A stretch of DNA of 64,000 nt. Origin: Prevotellaceae bacterium UBA4361 (GTDB taxonomy: Bacteria; Bacteroidota; Bacteroidia; Bacteroidales; Bacteroidaceae). The position numbers and the translations under genes were made by a program. The stretch covers positions 40,279 through 104,278 of the forward strand of contig DGSN01000032.1 of the NCBI GenBank assembly GCA_002393575.1, written 5' to 3'. Under the pieces are notes generated by a model that was not told the origin of the DNA, did not search any database, and was given only the letters and a program-made list of their open reading frames with translations. Below are positions 6,072-15,943 of the stretch, one piece after another; the stretch's first letter is position 1, and each line of letters starts with the position of its first letter.

Positions 6072-9000
6072 ATGAAACAAATAGTTCCTTTATCAAAAAC
6101 ACAATATGGCATCTATGTAGAAAGCGCAAGCCATATAGGAGAAATCTGTTACAATCTGCCTTATTTATATGCTCTTGATAAGAGTCTTGATGCAGAACGC
6201 GTATGCAGGGCTGTAGAAACTGCAGTGAAAGCCCATCCCACTCTCTTCACTCGCATCATCCTCACGGACGATGGCGAACCTATGCAAACCATCGGTGAAG
6301 ACATCGATTCATGGACGCTCCATGTGGAGGACATTGACAACATCGACACCGTGAAATCCTCTTTGGTAAAGCCGTTCAATCTATACGATGACCTCCTGTT
6401 CCACATTCGCCTTTTACGCGATGCCCAACATCTCTATCTATTCATCGACTATCACCACATCATCGTTGACGGCACTTCCATGAAATTGCTTCTCAACGAC
6501 ATGGACAAAGCTTATCATGGCGAGGCTCTTGCTCCAGAGCAAATCACGTTGGCAGAAGTGAGTGAGGATGAACAGGCGAAACGTCAGTCCCCAGCATTGG
6601 AGGAAGCCAAGCAATGGTATGCCAAGACTTACGATTGCGGAGATGTTTTCACCCAACTCATTCCCGACCTTGAAGAAGCGACTGTCACAGAAGGTAGCCA
6701 GCTCCACACTATATCCATCAACACTGAGCGAGTTGAGTCTTTCTGCAAGGAAAATGGTGTTTTCAAAAGCACACTCTTCACCATGGCATACGCCTTTCTG
6801 CTTGCAAAATTCAACAATGAGCCAGAATCGCTGTTCACCACCGTTTACAATGGTCGCAACGACAAGCGTTTGAGCAATACGGTTGGCATGTTTGTCAAGA
6901 CGCTGCCCGTTTATGCCAAGTTCGACAATGACACATCGGTGCTCGACTACTTGAAAGCAGGGCAGGAGCAAATCAGCGGATGCCGACAGCACGACATCTA
7001 TTCTTTCAGCGACCTCATGGAAGACCTCAACTTACAGAGCAATTCCATGTTCGCATGGCATGCCACACTCTTTGCCGACGACCAATTTGGTGACAAGCCA
7101 ATGGAGGCTGAACGCATCGGCAACAGCACACTCGATGTTTCACTTTACCTAAAAGCCTTCATCAGAGATGGACATTTTCAGGTGAAGGCAGAATACCGTT
7201 CAAACGAATATTCCCAGGCACTCATCAGCCAGTATCTGGAAAGTTATGAAGCAGTGATTGAAGGTATGCTTTCCTGCCAATATCTGCGCGACATAGACAT
7301 AGCTACCGCTTCTCAGGTTCAGACACTCGACTCTTTCAATCAGAACGATGTCGATTACGACTCCACTCAGACCATCGTTTCCCTGTTCCTTCAGCAAGCG
7401 AAAGCAACTCCCGACAACATTGCTGTTGTTTTCAAGGAAAAACGCTACACGTACCAGCAAGTGGATGCCATCAGCAACAGCATTGCATCCTGCCTGGCAG
7501 GGAAAGGACTGGGGCAAGGCGATGTCGTTTCGGTACTGATACCACGTTGCGAATGGATGGCAATTGCATCGTTGGGTATTCTGAAAGCAGGATGTGCCTA
7601 TCAACCGCTCGACCCAAGTTATCCGAAGGAGCGACTGAATTTCATGATGCAGGATGCCAATGCACGTTTGCTTCTGAGTCTCGACGAAGCTATTCTGTCC
7701 AAGCAGCAGGCAAAGGAAGGTGAGGGATGGCTCGACGGTCTCGACATTCTGAACGAGAGGAATATCCCTGTCTTAGACCTCAATGAATTCAACCCACAGG
7801 ACTATGACCAGCATTTCGCTTCGGCTACGGTTTCGCCCGACTCACTCTTCATTTTGCTCTACACATCCGGTTCCACAGGTATTCCTAAGGGATGCCAACT
7901 CACACATGGAAACCTGGTTGCGTTCTGCCACTGGTACCAGAGATTCTACTCCTTGCAGCCAGAACACAACGTGGCAGCATACGCCAGCTACGGTTTCGAT
8001 GCTTGCATGATGGACCTGTACCCAGCACTCACTTGCGGTGCTACGGTTCACATCATTCCAGAAGAAATACGTCTCGACCTCATTGCCCTCAACAATTATT
8101 TTGAGCAGAATGCCATCACCCATTCGTTCATGACAACCCAAGTGGGCTATCAGTTTGCTTCGAGCATCGAGAACCACTCGCTCCTCAACCTCTCAACAGG
8201 TGGTGAGAAATTGGCATCTATCGTTCCGCCACAAGGTTACCGCTTCTTCAATGTCTATGGCCCTACGGAGTGTACCATCTTCACAACCACTTTCCAGGTG
8301 GAGAAGAAAATGAAAGAAATTCCAATCGGCAAAGCACTCGACAACATGCGTCTCTACGTGGTTGACACTAAAGGCCATCGACTGCCAGTCGGTGCATCGG
8401 GAGAACTGTGGGTGTCAGGACCACAAGTGAGTCGCGGCTATCTGAATCGACCAGAGAAGACAGCAGAAGTGTATATCGGCAATCCATTCGTTGACTCCGA
8501 CGCAAGCGACAAGAAATATGCACGTGTCTATCGAACGGGCGACATCGTTCGTTTCCTCCCCGATGGAAACATACAGTTTGTCGGTCGTCGCGACGGACAG
8601 GTGAAGATTCGCGGATTCCGCATTGAGCTGAAAGAAGTGGAAGCGGTCATTCGCGATTTCCCTGGCATCAAGGATGCAACCGTGCAAGCCTTCGACGAGG
8701 ATGGTGGCGGAAAGTTCATAGCTGCCTACATCGTTAGCGACCAGCAAATCGACATCGATGCTCTCAACAATTTCATTCTCGACCAGAAACCACCTTACAT
8801 GGTGCCAGCCGTGACCATGCAGATTGATGCCATTCCGCTGAACCAGAACCAGAAAGTGAACAAGCGTGCTTTGCCAAAGCCTGAGAAAAAGGCAACGGCT
8901 GCAGAAGAAGTATCGAATGTGCCAATGAACGTACTCGAAGAAGAACTCCACAGCATGGTTGCAGCCATCGTCAATAATGAGGACTTCGGAGTAACAACCG

Positions 9001-12000
9001 TTCTCGGATATGCAGGTTTCACCTCCATCTCAGCCATCAAACTGGCTGTGCAAGTGAATAAGCGATATGACGTGATGCTCGATGCCAAGTCGCTCGTCAA
9101 GACAGGTACTCTGCAAAGCATTGAAAACGAGATTCTGAAGAAGATGCTTTTCCAGGACACTGACAGCACCGTCAAGAAAGAATCAACACAAGCACAAGAT
9201 GCACCAACCAGCGCACCTCTCTCATACGCACAGACGGGAGTCTATTTCGATTGCTTGAAGAACCCTGCATCCACGCTCTACAACATCCCATATCTGCTCA
9301 CATTCCCTTCAGGTACAGACCCGCAGAAGCTGGCTGATGCTGTTGAGAAAGCAGTGAAGAGCCATCCAGAGCTGAGCGTCCACTTCACCACCAAGGGTGA
9401 CACCATCGTTCAGACCACTGAAGGCAGCATTGACATCTCGTTCAGCAAGGGCATAGGAGGCACGATGTCCGAAATGAGCGAAGCACAACTCAGCGAATAC
9501 AAAAACGAATTTGTTCGTCCGTTCAACTTGCAGAAAGCCCCACTCTATCGCTTCGAAATTGTAAGGACAGAACAAAACGTCCATCTGCTCATGGACATTC
9601 ATCATCTCGTTTTCGATGGTGGCTCTGCTGACCTTCTCATTCGTCAGATTTGCTCCCTCCTCGAAGGACAAAACATTGAACAGGAAACTTACACCTATCT
9701 CCACTTCGTCACCGACCAGCAGGCAGCTGAGGATACGGATGAATTCCGTGCAGCAAAAGATTTCTTTGCCGAAAAACTGCAAACCTGTGAAGGTGCTAGC
9801 GAAATACCTGCCGACCTCCACTCCGATGAATTAGCCGAGCATGAAGGAGTCATCGGCGAGGCTGTCTGTCCAACCGATTTCGACCGCATCAACGCCTTCT
9901 GCCGTGAAAAGGAAATCACTCCAGCCCATCTGTTCCTCGCTGCAACAGCTTACGTTGTTTCCCGCTACACCAACAACCGCGAGGTCTATCTCTGCACTGT
10001 CAGCAGCGGACGTAGCAACTTGAAGATTGCTGACACCGTGGGCATGTTTGTCAACACACTTGCCCTTGGACTGAACATCAGCGATGTCAGTGTGTCCGAA
10101 TTCCTGAAGCAAACGAGTGAAACTTTCGACCAAACACTTCGCCACGAGGATTATCCATTCGTGCGCATCGCATCCGACTACGGTTTCCGTCCAGCCATTG
10201 CCTATGCTTACCAAGTGGGTGTCCTTTCTCAATACACTGTCGGTTCGAAGCCTGTTGGTCAGGAACTGCTGGAACTCAACGTTCCGAAATTCAAAATCAA
10301 CATCAAGATAGAGTCGCGAGGTGTCGTTGTGCAGTACGACGACTCACTCTATTCTGCTCGTCTCGGCACCGCACTTGCAGAGAGCATTGCTGCCGTAGCA
10401 GAACGAATCACGCAGAATCCACAAGGCAAGATTCGCCACCTCTCCATCATCAGCAACAATCAGGAAGAAGAGCTCAGCCACCTGCGACAGACAGCCACAG
10501 GAGATGCTCCATTCCAGTTCTTCCACGAATGCATCGCCCACTTCGCACAGACCCAACCTGAGCACGACGCATTAGTGGCTATCGATGCTTCTTATAACTA
10601 TCAGCAGATGGACGATGCCACCAACCGTATAGCAATGGCTCTCCGCAAGCGTGGCGTTCAGGAGCGCGACCGAGTGGCACTGCTCCTCCCGCGTACCAGC
10701 CGACTCATTCTGTCCCTCTTCGGTGTACTGAAAGCAGGTGCCGCTTACATTCCATGCGACCCAGAATATCCTGCCGACCGTGTGAAACTCATCCTTGAGG
10801 ACAGCGAAGCACGCTACATCATCACAACCGCCGACCGCATCGACTCCGTTCCAGCAGGAAAGGGCATCGACGTGGAACAGTTGTTGGAAGAACAGACCGA
10901 TGCCCCATTTGCTGCACCATCCATCACCCCTGACGACCTCGCCTACCTCATCTACACCAGCGGTTCCACAGGCAGACCAAAGGGAGTTATGCTCCGTCAC
11001 GAAGGCATTTGCAACTACCTTTACGGCCATCCAGCCAACGTGTTCGCTCATGGTGTGCTCACTGATGCCCGTCGCATTCTCAGTGTCACCACCATTTCCT
11101 TCGATGCAGCACTGCAAGACATCGGCATGGCATACTTCAACGGCAAGACACTCGTACTCGCCACCGAAGAACAAGCCAACAACCCTCTCGACCTGGCACA
11201 ACTCATCAACGAGCAACACATCAACATGGTGTCGGGCACACCATCGCGCTGGCAAACATGGCTCACCAGCGACGACTTCTGCCAAGCCATCAGCCACGTT
11301 GACATCTGCCGTGCAGGTGGAGAGAAATTCTCCGACCAGCTTCTCAGCCAGATGCGCAGTGTTACTCATGCACGCATCTTCAACTGTTATGGTCCTACAG
11401 AAATCACCGTTGCATCCAACAACAAGGAACTCACACATGCCAACATCGTGACAGTGGGCCGACCACAACTGAATGTCAAGGAATTCATTGTCGATGCCGA
11501 CGGCAACGAACTGCCTGTTGGTGTGGTAGGTGAACTCTATATCGGTGGACGAGGCGTAGCTCGAGGCTACAACAACCTCGACGACATGACTCGCGAACGC
11601 TTCATCACCTACTGCCCTGTGCGCACAGACTGCTCTACGGCAATCCGCATCTACAAGTCGGGCGACTATGCCAAGTGGCTTCCTGATGGCGACGTAGTCA
11701 TTCTCGGACGAACCGACCACCAAATCAAACTGCGTGGACTCCGCATCGAATTGGGCGAAATCGAAAACGTCATGCTCAAAGTCGATGGCATCAAGAAAGT
11801 CGTTATACTGATTCGCAAACTCAACGGCAAGGAGCACCTCTGCGCATACTACACCGCCGACCACGAAATCGCACCAGAAAACCTGAAAGCCGAAATCTCA
11901 AAGAGCCTCACACAGTACATGGTGCCAACAGCATACCTGCAACTTCCAGAAATGCCAATGACACCAAACGGCAAGACAGACGTGAAGGCACTCCCTGAAC

Positions 12001-13496
12001 CACAGCTCGCCAGCACATCAGCATACGTTGCCCCTGCCAACGACACGGAACGCAGCTTCTGCGACATCTTCGCTTCCATCCTGCAAATGGAGCGAGTGGG
12101 AGCAACCGACAACTTCTTCGAATTGGGAGGCACCTCCCTCGTTGTCACACGCGTCATCATCGAAGCAGACAAGGCTGGAATGCACGTAGCTTACGGCGAT
12201 GTCTTCGCCAACCCAACCCCTCGCCAGCTTGCACGTTTGCTAACAGGAGATGCTGACAGCGAACAGACCGACGAAGTGGCAGCTTTCGACTACTCAGCCA
12301 TCGATGCTATCCTTCAGCACAATACACTCGACAACTTCCGCCAAGGACAACGCCAAAATTTGGGCAACGTACTTCTCACGGGAGCCACAGGCTATCTCGG
12401 CATCCACATCCTCCACCGACTCATCCAGTCTGATGCACAGATTATCTATTGCCTCGTGCGTGGCAAGAGCCAAGAGAAAGCAGAGAGCCGCTTGCGCACA
12501 CTTCTCTACTACTACTTCGCCAATGCCCACAAGGACCTCTTCGGCACACGACTCCACGTCATTATCGGCGACGTAACAGCTGACATCAGCCAACTCACTT
12601 CCCACCTCGCACCAACAACCATCAACACCGTCTTCAACTGCGCAGCCATTGTCAAGCACTTCAGCGAAGGCACAGAGATAGAAGACGTGAACATCGGAGG
12701 TGCACAGCGATGCGTAGATTTCTGCATACAGACAGGCGCACAACTCGTTCATGTATCTACAGCCAGCACCCGAGGACTTTGGGCAGGCGACATCAAGAGC
12801 GACACCTTCACCGAGCAACGACTCTACATGGGACAATACCTCGGCAACAAGTACATCTACTCCAAGTTCATGGCAGAGCGACTCATCCTCGATGCAGTGG
12901 CACATCACGGACTCAACGCCAAAATCATGCGCGTCGGCAACCTCGCCGCACGTTCCACCGACGGAGAGTTCCAGGCAAACTTCTCCACCAACTCCTTCAT
13001 GGGGCGCATCAGAGTTTACAACATGCTCGGTTGCTGTCCACATGGCATGAGAAACAAGCGCGTCGAGTTCTCCCCAATCAACGAAGTCGCCGATGCCATC
13101 GTCCTACTCGCATCCGCACCGCAAAAGTGTACCGTCTTCCATCCTTACAATATCCACACCCAGTTCCTTGGCGACGTACTCACCGGACTCACAAGCGTGG
13201 GCGAAAAACTCCGCACAGCCGACGGTTCTACAACCGTAGGCATTCGCTTCGTAGAACAAGAGGAATTTGCAGAAGCTATGGAAGCAGCCAAGTCCGACCC
13301 ACAGAAAGCACGTCAGATGGCATCACTACTCGCCTACCAAGACATGGCACACGGTCAGAAGACCACCGATGTCAACCGCGACAACGACTACACCACCCAG
13401 GTGCTCTATCGTCTCGGCTTCGCCTGGTCGCCAACATCGTGGGACTATGTCGAGCGTATGCTCACAGCCATCGGTGGCTTCGGCTTCTTTGAGTAA
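6072..13496 (+). CDS. Two-module NRPS with terminal thioester reductase (C-A-T-C-A-T-R)
   Basis: A 2474-residue assembly line. C1 (about 1-430) has HHIIVDG at 128-134. A1 (about 435-955) has YTSGSTG near 597 and the core Lys in NQKVNK. T1 (about 965-1035) has phosphopantetheine Ser985 in an atypical AGFTS context. C2 (about 1048-1475) has HHLVFDG at 1177-1183. A2 (about 1483-1985) has YTSGSTG near 1628 and NGKTD. T2 has Ser2022 in LGGTS. The reductase (about 2095-2474) has GATGYLG at 2104-2110 and the SDR pair Tyr2261/Lys2265. The expected product is a peptide released by NAD(P)H reduction as an aldehyde or alcohol. A free dipeptide aldehyde could cyclise to a pyrazinone-type compound. A C domain at the start allows an N-acyl cap. 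By-eye pocket residues read D-A-M-F-S-G-V-I-F for A1 and D-A-Q-S-C-A-C-V-A for A2; the Asp indicates alpha-amino acids, and I do not call the residues. There is no epimerase domain. The exporter and the T-domain-activating enzyme follow. Confidence 0.95.
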   Translation: MKQIVPLSKTQYGIYVESASHIGEICYNLPYLYALDKSLDAERVCRAVETAVKAHPTLFTRIILTDDGEPMQTIGEDIDSWTLHVEDIDNIDTVKSSLVKPFNLYDDLLFHIRLLRDAQHLYLFIDYHHIIVDGTSMKLLLNDMDKAYHGEALAPEQITLAEVSEDEQAKRQSPALEEAKQWYAKTYDCGDVFTQLIPDLEEATVTEGSQLHTISINTERVESFCKENGVFKSTLFTMAYAFLLAKFNNEPESLFTTVYNGRNDKRLSNTVGMFVKTLPVYAKFDNDTSVLDYLKAGQEQISGCRQHDIYSFSDLMEDLNLQSNSMFAWHATLFADDQFGDKPMEAERIGNSTLDVSLYLKAFIRDGHFQVKAEYRSNEYSQALISQYLESYEAVIEGMLSCQYLRDIDIATASQVQTLDSFNQNDVDYDSTQTIVSLFLQQAKATPDNIAVVFKEKRYTYQQVDAISNSIASCLAGKGLGQGDVVSVLIPRCEWMAIASLGILKAGCAYQPLDPSYPKERLNFMMQDANARLLLSLDEAILSKQQAKEGEGWLDGLDILNERNIPVLDLNEFNPQDYDQHFASATVSPDSLFILLYTSGSTGIPKGCQLTHGNLVAFCHWYQRFYSLQPEHNVAAYASYGFDACMMDLYPALTCGATVHIIPEEIRLDLIALNNYFEQNAITHSFMTTQVGYQFASSIENHSLLNLSTGGEKLASIVPPQGYRFFNVYGPTECTIFTTTFQVEKKMKEIPIGKALDNMRLYVVDTKGHRLPVGASGELWVSGPQVSRGYLNRPEKTAEVYIGNPFVDSDASDKKYARVYRTGDIVRFLPDGNIQFVGRRDGQVKIRGFRIELKEVEAVIRDFPGIKDATVQAFDEDGGGKFIAAYIVSDQQIDIDALNNFILDQKPPYMVPAVTMQIDAIPLNQNQKVNKRALPKPEKKATAAEEVSNVPMNVLEEELHSMVAAIVNNEDFGVTTVLGYAGFTSISAIKLAVQVNKRYDVMLDAKSLVKTGTLQSIENEILKKMLFQDTDSTVKKESTQAQDAPTSAPLSYAQTGVYFDCLKNPASTLYNIPYLLTFPSGTDPQKLADAVEKAVKSHPELSVHFTTKGDTIVQTTEGSIDISFSKGIGGTMSEMSEAQLSEYKNEFVRPFNLQKAPLYRFEIVRTEQNVHLLMDIHHLVFDGGSADLLIRQICSLLEGQNIEQETYTYLHFVTDQQAAEDTDEFRAAKDFFAEKLQTCEGASEIPADLHSDELAEHEGVIGEAVCPTDFDRINAFCREKEITPAHLFLAATAYVVSRYTNNREVYLCTVSSGRSNLKIADTVGMFVNTLALGLNISDVSVSEFLKQTSETFDQTLRHEDYPFVRIASDYGFRPAIAYAYQVGVLSQYTVGSKPVGQELLELNVPKFKINIKIESRGVVVQYDDSLYSARLGTALAESIAAVAERITQNPQGKIRHLSIISNNQEEELSHLRQTATGDAPFQFFHECIAHFAQTQPEHDALVAIDASYNYQQMDDATNRIAMALRKRGVQERDRVALLLPRTSRLILSLFGVLKAGAAYIPCDPEYPADRVKLILEDSEARYIITTADRIDSVPAGKGIDVEQLLEEQTDAPFAAPSITPDDLAYLIYTSGSTGRPKGVMLRHEGICNYLYGHPANVFAHGVLTDARRILSVTTISFDAALQDIGMAYFNGKTLVLATEEQANNPLDLAQLINEQHINMVSGTPSRWQTWLTSDDFCQAISHVDICRAGGEKFSDQLLSQMRSVTHARIFNCYGPTEITVASNNKELTHANIVTVGRPQLNVKEFIVDADGNELPVGVVGELYIGGRGVARGYNNLDDMTRERFITYCPVRTDCSTAIRIYKSGDYAKWLPDGDVVILGRTDHQIKLRGLRIELGEIENVMLKVDGIKKVVILIRKLNGKEHLCAYYTADHEIAPENLKAEISKSLTQYMVPTAYLQLPEMPMTPNGKTDVKALPEPQLASTSAYVAPANDTERSFCDIFASILQMERVGATDNFFELGGTSLVVTRVIIEADKAGMHVAYGDVFANPTPRQLARLLTGDADSEQTDEVAAFDYSAIDAILQHNTLDNFRQGQRQNLGNVLLTGATGYLGIHILHRLIQSDAQIIYCLVRGKSQEKAESRLRTLLYYYFANAHKDLFGTRLHVIIGDVTADISQLTSHLAPTTINTVFNCAAIVKHFSEGTEIEDVNIGGAQRCVDFCIQTGAQLVHVSTASTRGLWAGDIKSDTFTEQRLYMGQYLGNKYIYSKFMAERLILDAVAHHGLNAKIMRVGNLAARSTDGEFQANFSTNSFMGRIRVYNMLGCCPHGMRNKRVEFSPINEVADAIVLLASAPQKCTVFHPYNIHTQFLGDVLTGLTSVGEKLRTADGSTTVGIRFVEQEEFAEAMEAAKSDPQKARQMASLLAYQDMAHGQKTTDVNRDNDYTTQVLYRLGFAWSPTSWDYVERMLTAIGGFGFFE

Positions 13497-13544
13497 ACGT
13501 TAAAAAGTAACTTGGTACGATTATAAACCACTCATCTGTGTTTT

Positions 13545-13691
13545 TCAACCACGAATTACTCGAATAAACGAATTTTTGATTTTAATGTTATCAAATTTCT
13601 CTAATTTTAAAAATGCCTGCATTTTTATTCGTGAAATTTGATTATATACTACTCAAAATTAATTCGTTTAATTCGTGAAATTCGTGGTTGA
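13545..13691. repeat. CACGAATT-type inverted-repeat element between NRPS and MATE genes
   Basis: The element opens TCAACCACGAATTACTCGAA and closes with the near reverse complement, ...TTCGTGAAATTCGTGGTTGA. The arms are about 33-36 bp, each made of short ACGAATT repeats spaced 10-12 bases apart. The interior is A/T-rich and non-coding. Similar 'cacgaatt' interspersed repeats are familiar from many bacterial genomes. It could fold in a read-through NRPS-MATE transcript. Confidence 0.7.
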
Positions 13692-13751
13692 TAATAATCC
13701 CAACTTATTCTTTATTCTTCAGTCTTCATTCTTCACTCTCACTTCCCCATC

Positions 13752-15104
13752 ATGAACTCCGATCTGAATAAACAGTTCTACAACTACCTCTGGGCGTACA
13801 TCCTTGTTGCCCTGTCAGGATGCCTCGGCAACGTAGTCGATGGCATCATCGTCGGCAACCTCATCAGCGAAGACGGCGTCAGCGCCATCAACCTCTCCAA
13901 GCCCATCAACCAGTTCATATTCACACTCCACCTCCTCATCAATGCAGGAGCAGGAATGCTCGTGGCATACGCATTAGGAAAGAAGAACATAGCCGAAGCA
14001 CAACGCTACTTCGTCCGAGCCCTCACCCTCAGCACCAGCATCGGCATACTGCTCGCCATTGGCGGAGGTATCATCTTCCTCACACAAACAGCCAACCTCC
14101 TCTGCAGCAACGATCAGATACGTCCGCTCGCAACCGACTACATGCAGATACTCCTGCTTGGCAACCCTGCCTTCATCCTCCTGTGGGGACTCTCTACGAT
14201 GGTTGGAGCCGATGGCAGTCCCAAACTCGTCTCCTTAGCCGTCATCATCGACAACGCAGCCAACCTATGCCTCGACATCGTCTTCATCCAGTGTATGGGT
14301 TGGGCCATAGCTGGTTCCTCCGCAGCAACCGTTGTGGGCCACCTCATCGGCATCGCCATCCTACTCAACCATTGGAGAAAACCAGGCGTGGCACAACTAC
14401 GACTCAGCATCAAGCCCATTCCATCATCCGAACAGAACCAGCAACAAGACACACTCCTCACCTCCTGGCGACAGATAATCTCCCAAGGCGCACCCCTCGC
14501 CATTGCCTCCATCAGCCTCACCCTCCTCATGCTCTCTGCCAACACCATTGTGCTCGACACCCTGGGACGAACAGGCATCTTCGCCTTCGCAGTCTGCATG
14601 AACCTCCTGCAAATCTACAACCTCTTCGTTTCAGGCACCTGCCAAACACTCCAGTCCCTCGGAGCCATACAAGTAGGGAAAGGAAATGCCGACGGATTGC
14701 GACAAGTGATACGGAAAGCCTTCCGCTTCATCACCGTATCCATGACCATCACCTGCATCCTCGTCTGGATTTTTTCCACAGCCATCGTCCAACTCTTTGG
14801 AGCCAACGAACCAGCTTTCATCGCAGAGGGAAACCATGCACTGCGCATCTTTGCCCTCAGCTTCATCCTCTTCTGCTACATCTACGTGTTGATGATCGTG
14901 TATAAGCTCCACAAGCAAGACAACATGGCATTGTTCATCTCCTTTGCCCTCTCCCTCACCGTCATTCCAGTCCTTTGGGTCATGTCACGATGGCAACCCG
15001 CCTACCTCTGGTACAGCTACCTCATTGCCTACATCATCGAAGGCATCGCCATCTTCATGATCCACAAAATGACCATTACTTCAAAAGTGAAAAAAGGGGC
15101 TTAG
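13752..15104 (+). CDS. MATE-family multidrug/metabolite exporter
   Basis: A 450-residue integral membrane protein with about twelve hydrophobic helices in two similar halves, the layout of MATE (Na+ or H+ coupled) exporters. It starts MNSDLNKQFYNYLWAYIL, followed by the glycine-rich SGCLGNVVDGIIVG helix typical of the family's N-terminus. It lies between the NRPS and its phosphopantetheinyl transferase on the same strand, so export of the NRPS product or self-protection is the simplest role. It has a C-rich codon bias like the NRPS gene and like metH at the window end, so composition does not suggest recent transfer. The gap before it holds the repeat at 13545-13691. Confidence 0.9.
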   Translation: MNSDLNKQFYNYLWAYILVALSGCLGNVVDGIIVGNLISEDGVSAINLSKPINQFIFTLHLLINAGAGMLVAYALGKKNIAEAQRYFVRALTLSTSIGILLAIGGGIIFLTQTANLLCSNDQIRPLATDYMQILLLGNPAFILLWGLSTMVGADGSPKLVSLAVIIDNAANLCLDIVFIQCMGWAIAGSSAATVVGHLIGIAILLNHWRKPGVAQLRLSIKPIPSSEQNQQQDTLLTSWRQIISQGAPLAIASISLTLLMLSANTIVLDTLGRTGIFAFAVCMNLLQIYNLFVSGTCQTLQSLGAIQVGKGNADGLRQVIRKAFRFITVSMTITCILVWIFSTAIVQLFGANEPAFIAEGNHALRIFALSFILFCYIYVLMIVYKLHKQDNMALFISFALSLTVIPVLWVMSRWQPAYLWYSYLIAYIIEGIAIFMIHKMTITSKVKKGA

Positions 15105-15141
15105 TATTTAGAGTTGGTAAGTTAAAAGTTAATAGTGAAAA

Positions 15142-15244
15142 AGACCCTCCCCAACTATAGACCCCTCCAACTCCCCTGTGAGGGGAAAGAAATAACCATC
15201 CGGGTGACTACCCCCTCCCTCACAGGGAGGGCTGGGGAGGGTCT
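15142..15244. repeat. Palindromic G/C-rich intergenic element P2
   Basis: It starts AGACCCTCCCCAACTATAG and ends GGCTGGGGAGGGTCT, a near reverse complement. The interior string AATAACCATCC is shared with P1. It ends 13 bases before the ATG of the phosphopantetheinyl transferase gene and could fold across that gene's leader. Confidence 0.8.
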
Positions 15245-15257
15245 TTCCCACTTCCCC

Positions 15258-15827
15258 ATGTACCTCACCACCCGCATCACACAGTTCGACCTCGCCGCTG
15301 CACTCGCCACAGTCAGTGAACAACGGCGAGAGTACGCAATGCGCTATCATCAAGAGCACGACCGTCGGCTATCCGTTGCCGCATACCAACTGCTGCAACA
15401 AGCCCTCCGTGAGGAGTACGACATCAACGAAGCCCCCTGGTTCGACTTCGGCAAGCACGGAAAACCCATCCTGCGCGACCACCCCGACATTCATTTCAGC
15501 CTAAGCCATTGCCGCTATGCAGCAGCCTGTGCCGTTGACAACCAACCCGTAGGCATCGACGTGGAAAGCCTCGACAACTACGACCCATCACTTCTCCCTG
15601 CCACCATGAACGAAGCAGAACAAGCCGAAATACACCGTTCGCCCAACCCGTCCATCACCTTTCTCCGCCTATGGACCATGAAAGAGAGTTACCTGAAAAC
15701 CACTGGCGAGGGCATAGCCAATGACATGCGAACAGTACTCACCAACCCATCATTCCATCCTCAACGCTACCAATTCCACACCACTATCTACCCCCAATTT
15801 GTTTGCACGCTATGCAAACAAAACTAA
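15258..15827 (+). CDS. 4'-phosphopantetheinyl transferase (Sfp superfamily)
   Basis: A 189-residue enzyme that would transfer phosphopantetheine from CoA to the NRPS T-domain serines (Ser985 and Ser2022). Family motifs are GIDVES with Mg-binding Asp101 and Glu103, and WTMKESYLK at 139-147 with the catalytic Glu-Lys region; SLSHC near 81-85 is the substrate-side motif. The ATG at 15258 is chosen because the longer frame upstream consists of repeat P2. It is third in line after the NRPS and MATE genes, and its presence argues that the locus is a complete, functional biosynthetic unit. Dual use for the fatty-acid acyl carrier protein cannot be excluded. Confidence 0.93.
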   Translation: MYLTTRITQFDLAAALATVSEQRREYAMRYHQEHDRRLSVAAYQLLQQALREEYDINEAPWFDFGKHGKPILRDHPDIHFSLSHCRYAAACAVDNQPVGIDVESLDNYDPSLLPATMNEAEQAEIHRSPNPSITFLRLWTMKESYLKTTGEGIANDMRTVLTNPSFHPQRYQFHTTIYPQFVCTLCKQN

Positions 15828-15839
15828 GTCATTCGTAAG

Positions 15840-15917
15840 TCCCCATTCCCGTAAGAGTCGTTCCCCACTCCCGTACGAGTCGTTCCCCATTCCCGCATGA
15901 GTCGTTCCCCATTCCTG
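15840..15917. repeat. 22-bp periodic array B (4 cores)
   Basis: Cores TCCCCATTCC, TCCCCACTCC, TCCCCATTCC and TCCCCATTCC start at 15840, 15862, 15884 and 15906, exactly 22 bases apart. Here the intervening bases are also largely conserved (consensus CGtaaGAGTCGT). It starts 12 bases after the transferase stop codon, in a convergent gap. The core matches the second half of array C. Confidence 0.88.
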
Positions 15918-15943
15918 TTTTTAACATCTATATTACACGGAAA

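Noticed and set aside
10572..11864. 430-codon frame antisense to the NRPS gene
   Set aside because: Shadow of the second adenylation domain. It has a Val/Cys/Ala-rich composition and no recognisable domain.
6072..15827. Recent horizontal transfer of the NRPS locus
   Set aside because: Codon use is C-rich, but similarly so in the housekeeping metH gene at the window end, and no integrase, tRNA or direct-repeat boundary is seen. Transfer cannot be excluded but is not supported.
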